10,566 nt of DNA, taken from positions 1-10,566 of the forward strand of contig JAQCAO010000042.1 of assembly GCA_027731885.1 (NCBI GenBank). The letters are read 5' to 3'. The stretch is from Actinomycetota bacterium (GTDB lineage: Bacteria > Actinomycetota > Actinomycetes > Nanopelagicales > Nanopelagicaceae). The notes beneath the pieces were generated by a model. It had not been told where the DNA came from. It worked only from the letters and a program-made list of their open reading frames with translations, and searched no databases. The position numbers were made by a program, and so were the translations under genes. Below are positions 7,325-10,566 of the stretch, in pieces. Each line of letters starts with the position of its first letter. Position 1 is the stretch's first letter.

Positions 7325-8557
7325 TTAGCGCTGGCGATCCAAGAACCTGACTTGCTTAGGGGTGAGCTCTCGCAGATCTTTGACTCCAAGCAATTTCATA
7401 GTTCGGATGATCTGCGATTCGAGAATGGATAAGCATCGTTCTACACCTTCTTGTCCGCCCGCCATTAGTCCGTATAGATATGCCTTACCTATATAAGTGA
7501 AGTTGGCTCCTAGGGCGATCGCAGCAACTATGTCAGCGCCACTCATAATTCCAGAATCGAGATGTACTTCAACATCTCGCTTTAACTCTTTTGAAACTTG
7601 CTCGACTAACGCAAGCGGGACAGGCGCACGGTCTAGCTGGCGCCCTCCGTGGTTGGAGAGAATTACCGCATCGGCACCAAATTTGGCAGCCTGCTTGGCA
7701 TCTGCCAACGTTTGGATTCCTTTAACAGTGAGCGTTCCATCCCAATTTTTGCGGAGCCACTTTAGATCTTCAAAAGTCATAGTCGGATCGAACATGTAAT
7801 CCAGTAATTGAGCCACCGTCCCGTGCCAATTAGACATTGATGCAAACTCGAGAGGTTTGGTAGTTAAGAAATTCCACCACCATTCTCGACGCGGGATAGC
7901 GTCAATGATGGTATTTAAAGACAATGTCGGTGGAACGGTTAAGCCATTTCTGACATCGCGCAAACGCGCTCCCGCAACTGGCACATCGACTGTCAGAATT
8001 AAATTTGTAACACCGGATTTTTTAGCGCGCTCCACCAATTGCATAGATGCGTCGCGATCTTTCCACATATATAACTGAAACCAGTTAACGCCATCTGGCG
8101 CAGCAAGTGCTACATCTTCAATGGAAGTTGTGCCTACCGTTGACAGAGTGAAGGGAATTCCAAATTTCGCGGCTGCTCTTGAACCAGCTATTTCGCCTTC
8201 GGCATGTATCATTCGTGTAAAACCAGTTGGTGCAATTCCAAAGGGAAGCGAAAAGGTGTGGCCGAATACTTTTCTTTCTGCTGAAACGCTTGAAACATCT
8301 TGTAAAATTCTTGGTGCAAATTCAATATTCCTAAACGCTTCTCGCGACCGATTCATTGAAATTTCTAGCTCGGCGCCACCATCTGTGTAATCAAAAGGTC
8401 CTTTTGGTGTCCGCTCTTTCGCGATATCGCGTAGATCCCAAACCGTGTGGGCTCTTGCCAACCTTCGAGATCTGCCATTGATTTCAATCTTGCGAAACTT
8501 CAGTAGATTGCTAAGTGCTTTCGGGCTCGGGAGAGTTCGTTTTATATTTTGGTTCAC
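7325..8557 (-). CDS. lldD: FMN-dependent L-lactate dehydrogenase (LldD, mycobacterial LldD2-like)
   Basis: A flavin enzyme of the alpha-hydroxy-acid oxidase family, expected to oxidise L-lactate to pyruvate and pass electrons to the respiratory chain at the inner face of the membrane. It has 410 residues. FDYTDGGAELE (about 55-65) and GIAPTGFTRMIHAEGE are family FMN-site motifs. WFQLYMWKDRD, LTVDVPVAGARLRDVRNG and KGIQTL follow. The catalytic base is His303 in SNHGGRQLDRAP with Arg306, and DSGIMSGADIVAAIALGA plus IGKAYLYGLMAGG close the phosphate site. These blocks closely match what I recall of Mycobacterium LldD2. The GTG at 8557 has AAGGCGG upstream and gives the usual short N-terminus; an ATG at 8574 is out of frame and stops after six codons. 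It heads the lldD-iolA-iolD series. The related MftD of mycofactocin loci is the main alternative but no mft genes are nearby. Confidence 0.9.
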   Translation of the reverse strand: MNQNIKRTLPSPKALSNLLKFRKIEINGRSRRLARAHTVWDLRDIAKERTPKGPFDYTDGGAELEISMNRSREAFRNIEFAPRILQDVSSVSAERKVFGHTFSLPFGIAPTGFTRMIHAEGEIAGSRAAAKFGIPFTLSTVGTTSIEDVALAAPDGVNWFQLYMWKDRDASMQLVERAKKSGVTNLILTVDVPVAGARLRDVRNGLTVPPTLSLNTIIDAIPRREWWWNFLTTKPLEFASMSNWHGTVAQLLDYMFDPTMTFEDLKWLRKNWDGTLTVKGIQTLADAKQAAKFGADAVILSNHGGRQLDRAPVPLALVEQVSKELKRDVEVHLDSGIMSGADIVAAIALGANFTYIGKAYLYGLMAGGQEGVERCLSILESQIIRTMKLLGVKDLRELTPKQVRFLDRQR

Positions 8558-8594
8558 GAGAGCCGCCTTGCCATAACCCCACTTTACCTACATT

Positions 8595-8620
8595 AATTTT
8601 CTTGAATTTTCTGAGAATTT
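8595..8620. repeat. Helically phased AATTTT repeats upstream of lldD
   Basis: AATTTTCT occurs at 8595-8602 and 8605-8612, with AATTT again at 8616-8620, giving spacings of 10 and 11 bp. This is the period of the helix, and such phased AT tracts can bend DNA or act as an upstream promoter element. They lie about 40-65 bases ahead of the lldD start. Confidence 0.3.
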
Positions 8621-8666
8621 ACCGGCTGGCAAGCCCTTTTATCTCTATCTGCCCTGAAGATAAACC

Positions 8667-8688
8667 CTGGAACGAGCGCGGTTTCCAG
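8667..8688. repeat. Inverted repeat CTGGAA-N10-TTCCAG
   Basis: Perfect 6-bp arms (8667-8672 and 8683-8688) flank a GC-rich 10-base centre. It lies upstream of lldD and directly beside the A run and palindrome at 8690-8715. It may be an operator or part of a transcribed leader; nothing in the sequence decides between these. Confidence 0.35.
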
Positions 8689-8698
8689 CAAAAAAGTG

Positions 8699-8715
8699 AG
8701 GCCAGGGCCTGGCCT
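8699..8715. promoter_or_regulatory. Perfect 17-bp palindrome, terminator-like toward lldD
   Basis: AGGCCAGG-G-CCTGGCCT is perfectly symmetric around one central base. In the minus-strand RNA it would fold with a three-base loop and a 7-bp GC-rich stem, followed after CAC by six U (8690-8695). It therefore has the form of an intrinsic terminator or attenuator read toward lldD. As DNA it has the form of a dimeric repressor operator. No gene ends just upstream on that strand. Confidence 0.5.
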
Positions 8716-8718
8716 TTC

Positions 8719-8762
8719 ATCAAATCTTGATCAAATCTTTACCAAATCTTTACCAAAATAGT
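8719..8762. repeat. Four tandem 11-bp direct repeats, probable regulator binding array
   Basis: The units are ATCAAATCTTG (8719-8729), ATCAAATCTTT (8730-8740), ACCAAATCTTT (8741-8751) and a decayed ACCAAAATAGT (8752-8762). The exact 11-bp period places each copy on the same helix face, and 11-bp direct repeats are typical of OmpR/PhoB-family response regulators. The array ends 13 bp before the -35 box of the solute-binding protein promoter, a place suited to activation. The regulator itself is not in the window. Confidence 0.6.
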
Positions 8763-8775
8763 GCAGCCTGAGGCG

Positions 8776-8804
8776 TTGTGGGTCTGCGCGCCGCGGGGTA
8801 GTGT
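8776..8804 (+). promoter_or_regulatory. Candidate promoter of the solute-binding protein gene
   Basis: TTGTGG (8776-8781) and TAGTGT (8799-8804) are separated by 17 bases and fit the actinobacterial TTGnnn/TAnnnT pattern, with a weak -10 match to the general consensus. A weak core next to the 11-bp repeat array would suit an activated promoter. The start point would be near 8811. Confidence 0.4.
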
Positions 8805-8850
8805 TGCCGCACGGTGGAGACATCCCACGGAGGTAATTCTCCTTAGGAAA

Positions 8851-8879
8851 CGTTGCCCCGCCACAACGACAATGATTGT
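8851..8879 (+). promoter_or_regulatory. Two short adjoining inverted repeats in the leader of the solute-binding protein
   Basis: CGTTG (8851-8855) pairs with CAACG (8864-8868) around an 8-base loop. Directly after it, ACAAT-G-ATTGT (8869-8879) is a perfect 11-bp palindrome. They lie 18 bases or more before the start codon. Either could be a small leader hairpin or an operator half; both are short enough to be chance. Confidence 0.25.
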
Positions 8880-8886
8880 GCTCCAG

Positions 8887-8892
8887 AAAGGA
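8887..8892 (+). promoter_or_regulatory. Ribosome binding site fixing the ATG at 8897
   Basis: AAAGGA lies four bases before the ATG at 8897. It supports this start over the in-frame TTG at 8876, which has no Shine-Dalgarno sequence. Confidence 0.75.
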
Positions 8893-8896
8893 CACC

Positions 8897-10468
8897 ATGA
8901 AGGTATCAATGAAACGAGGACTCCTCGGAGTTCTCACCGCAACCTCGTTGGCTGCGGGTTTACTAGTGGGAATTACTCCTGCACACGCAGCTAAAGGTGC
9001 GAATTGTCAGATAAATACTCCAACTGCGAAAGCGCAATGTGATCTCATCACCGTAGCTTTGATCGGTAAAGTTGTGACCTTGGATCCTAATAATCCAAGT
9101 CGAACAAGTAATCCGAATTACGTAACAAGACTTTTAATTCAGGGACAGATGTTCCGTTATGACATTAATGGTGTTGCACAGCCAGATCTAGTTAGCAAGT
9201 ACAAAGTGTCAAATGATGGTCTGACATACACAATGACCCTGAGAAAGATGAAGTACTCAGATGGCACTCCAGTTACTGCAGATGATGCGGTATTTAGCTG
9301 GGAGTACAGCCAGAAGAACGTTCCAGGATTTAACTCTGTGACAAGTGTTACTGCGCCAAATGCAAAGACAGTTGTCTACACGCTAAGCGCCCCATTCTCT
9401 GACTTCCCACGTGCGCTTGCTGGTATTTACGGAGTTATAAACCCACGTAGCAAGGCTGAAGGAAATCCTGAATACTGGAAGAAGCCAGTCAGCGCCGGTC
9501 CATTTAAGATCAAGAAGTGGGTAGAAGGTTCTGATGAATTCGTAGTCAATATCAATAAGAATTACTGGGGAAAGCCTGCGGTTAAGGAAGTTCGCTTCCT
9601 TGCGATACCAGATCCAGTAACTCGTGTTCTTGCTCTTAAGCAAGGTACAATTGATTATGCATTCGACCTTCCAGCATCAATTGGTCGCGCTTCGTTAAGC
9701 GATCAGAAAAAGTTCCGCCATCAGCCATTCCAGCTAGCCGGTAACTTCTCCCTCGACTTTAACTTGGTTAAGGCAGTTGGCACCCCTTGGGCTGAGCCAA
9801 AGGTGCGTCAAGCGATGTCATATGCGCTAGATCGCCAGCAATTTAGCGATCTTGCGTTTAATGGAGATGTTGTTCCTTCTTGCGCGCTGACTTTCCCAAC
9901 GCATCCAAATTACCTCTGCGTAAAGCCTGGTGGAATCAAGCAGAACCTGAAGAAGGCAAGAGCACTTATGAAAGAGGCAGGTACTACTGGATTTAATATC
10001 CGCCTGAGCGTATTCAACCGTCCAGGTTGGGCTGATGCCGCATCTGTTATTGCATCACAATGGGCAAAGATTGGCATTAACGCCACCGTTGCTGCTGAGC
10101 CAGATGCTGTCGGAGCTGCGGGTCAAAATAACGGTACCTTCGAAGTTCAATTGTCAGGTTATGGCTCAACATGGTTGAGCGGTGGACTTGCAACTTACAT
10201 GGGCTCTAAGGGCGCTTGGACCGGTTGGTCAAAGTCAAAGTCTGATGATTCACTCATTGTTGAGTACGATGCTGCGCGCGGCAAGAAAGCACAGAAAGCC
10301 GTACTCAAGAAGATCGAACAATTGATCTGGGATGAGTCAGCACACCTTATGGTTGGACAGCGTTCCGGTTGGGGAGCATCAACTCTTCCTGCAGGAATCT
10401 TCCAGAACCAGACTGCTAACGATCAGTACACCGTACTGACTGTTCCTGCACTTGGCGCAAAGAAGTAG
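8897..10468 (+). CDS. Family 5 extracellular solute-binding protein of an ABC importer (DppA/OppA-like)
   Basis: This is a receptor for an ABC importer of the peptide/nickel/oligosaccharide class (SBP_bac_5). From the ATG at 8897 it has 523 residues, the usual length. The N-terminus (MKVSMKRG, hydrophobic core, TPAHA-AK) is an ordinary signal peptide cleaved after Ala31; the first cysteine (Cys37) is not in a lipobox. Family features include LTYTMTLRKMKYSDGTPVTADDAVFSW (split here: LTYTMTLRK near 109-117, YSDGTPVTADDAVFSW at 120-135), a later NKNYWGKP, VRQAMSYALDR and WAKIGINATV. Four cysteines (37, 48 and two in the PSCALTF/NYLCVKP region) may form disulfides. An ATG at 8909 with AAGG upstream is a weaker alternative start. 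It is expressed from its own promoter beside an 11-bp repeat array and closed by a strong terminator; no permease or ATPase follows within the window. The ligand is unknown. Confidence 0.88.
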   Translation: MKVSMKRGLLGVLTATSLAAGLLVGITPAHAAKGANCQINTPTAKAQCDLITVALIGKVVTLDPNNPSRTSNPNYVTRLLIQGQMFRYDINGVAQPDLVSKYKVSNDGLTYTMTLRKMKYSDGTPVTADDAVFSWEYSQKNVPGFNSVTSVTAPNAKTVVYTLSAPFSDFPRALAGIYGVINPRSKAEGNPEYWKKPVSAGPFKIKKWVEGSDEFVVNINKNYWGKPAVKEVRFLAIPDPVTRVLALKQGTIDYAFDLPASIGRASLSDQKKFRHQPFQLAGNFSLDFNLVKAVGTPWAEPKVRQAMSYALDRQQFSDLAFNGDVVPSCALTFPTHPNYLCVKPGGIKQNLKKARALMKEAGTTGFNIRLSVFNRPGWADAASVIASQWAKIGINATVAAEPDAVGAAGQNNGTFEVQLSGYGSTWLSGGLATYMGSKGAWTGWSKSKSDDSLIVEYDAARGKKAQKAVLKKIEQLIWDESAHLMVGQRSGWGASTLPAGIFQNQTANDQYTVLTVPALGAKK

Positions 10469-10504
10469 GCGCTAAGTAAAGGAAGTTAGAAGTAATAGCT
10501 AGTT

Positions 10505-10548
10505 ATAGATCTGGGGGAGGGGTCGCAAGACCTCTCCCTCAGATCTAT
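10505..10548 (+). terminator. Strong intrinsic terminator of the solute-binding protein gene
   Basis: A 20-bp stem (10505-10524 with 10529-10548) is capped by a GCAA tetraloop, an exceptionally stable GNRA loop. Its two imperfect positions are G-U pairs in the plus-strand RNA, showing the direction of use. A moderately U-rich tail follows. It begins 36 bases after the stop codon, so the receptor is probably transcribed alone. Confidence 0.85.
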
Positions 10549-10566
10549 TTAGCGGTATTTATTGGA

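Larger units (their letters stand above)
8558..8896. other. 339-base divergent intergenic control region between lldD and the solute-binding protein
   Basis: No gene is supported here; a 68-codon minus-strand frame (8731-8937) looks like a shadow. Moving outward from lldD it holds phased AT-rich repeats (8595-8620), an inverted repeat (8667-8688), a perfect 17-bp palindrome next to an A/T run (8699-8715), four 11-bp direct repeats (8719-8762), a plus-strand promoter (8776-8804) and a leader of about 85 bases with short inverted repeats. A clear lldD promoter could not be identified. Confidence 0.8.

Noticed and set aside
8719..8762. CRISPR array or replication iterons
   Set aside because: The units are only 11 bp with no spacers and no cas or replication-initiator genes nearby; a transcription-factor array fits better.
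8876..8896. TTG at 8876 as an earlier start for the solute-binding protein
   Set aside because: It has no ribosome site, and its extra residues contain the AAAGGA Shine-Dalgarno sequence of the ATG at 8897.
8805..8896. Riboswitch in the leader of the solute-binding protein
   Set aside because: The leader is short and shows only 4-5 bp stems, with no consensus of a known riboswitch class that I recognise.
8731..8937. 68-codon minus-strand frame across the intergenic region
   Set aside because: It overlaps the promoter, leader and start of the solute-binding protein, ends within the 11-bp repeats, is rich in Arg/Pro, and has no family resemblance.
8872..8994. Overlapping upstream frame starting at the ATG at 8872
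   Set aside because: There is no Shine-Dalgarno sequence, it runs out of frame through the signal peptide coding region, and its product has no recognisable features.

Overview
The window looks like a compact stretch of an actinobacterial chromosome of moderate GC content. This is an inference from three things. The flavin-dependent lactate dehydrogenase is very similar to the mycobacterial LldD2 type. The small secreted protein resembles the actinobacterial 'septum formation' domain. Promoters fit the loose TTGnnn/TAnnnT pattern. A streamlined freshwater actinobacterium (acI/Nanopelagicales-like) would fit, but the taxon cannot be proven from this sequence. No tRNA, rRNA, CRISPR array, insertion sequence or phage gene is visible.

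Region 1 (1-3250, minus strand) encodes a BMP/PnrA-type uptake system, the family that usually imports nucleosides. A lipoprotein receptor (2039-3091, TTG start) is followed by a strong intrinsic terminator (1982-2028). A separate promoter (1883-1910) then serves two coupled permease genes (800-1849 and 1-798, the latter running off the left edge). The ATPase gene that normally sits between receptor and permeases is not there.

Region 2 (3252-3785, plus strand) is one small secreted protein with four cysteines. Its stop codon overlaps that of the convergent gene iolD.

Region 3 (3782-8557, minus strand) is a catabolic cluster in the order lldD, iolA, iolD. LldD oxidises L-lactate to pyruvate. 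IolD opens the ring of the diketone intermediate of myo-inositol breakdown. IolA converts malonate or methylmalonate semialdehyde to acetyl- or propionyl-CoA. The remaining inositol genes (iolB, C, E, G, J) are not in the window.

Region 4 (8558-8896) is a 339-base divergent intergenic region, the most structured non-coding DNA here. It holds phased AT-rich repeats, two inverted repeats (one a perfect 17-bp palindrome followed by an A/T run), four head-to-tail 11-bp repeats and a plausible promoter for the next gene.

Region 5 (8897-10468, plus strand) is a family 5 (peptide/nickel/oligosaccharide type) extracellular solute-binding protein with an ordinary signal peptide rather than a lipobox. 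It is closed by a strong terminator with a GCAA tetraloop. The window as a whole describes scavenging of small organic nutrients (nucleosides, inositol, lactate, probably peptides). No wholly new system is evident; the best leads are the regulatory DNA at 8595-8762 and the split arrangement of the BMP transporter.
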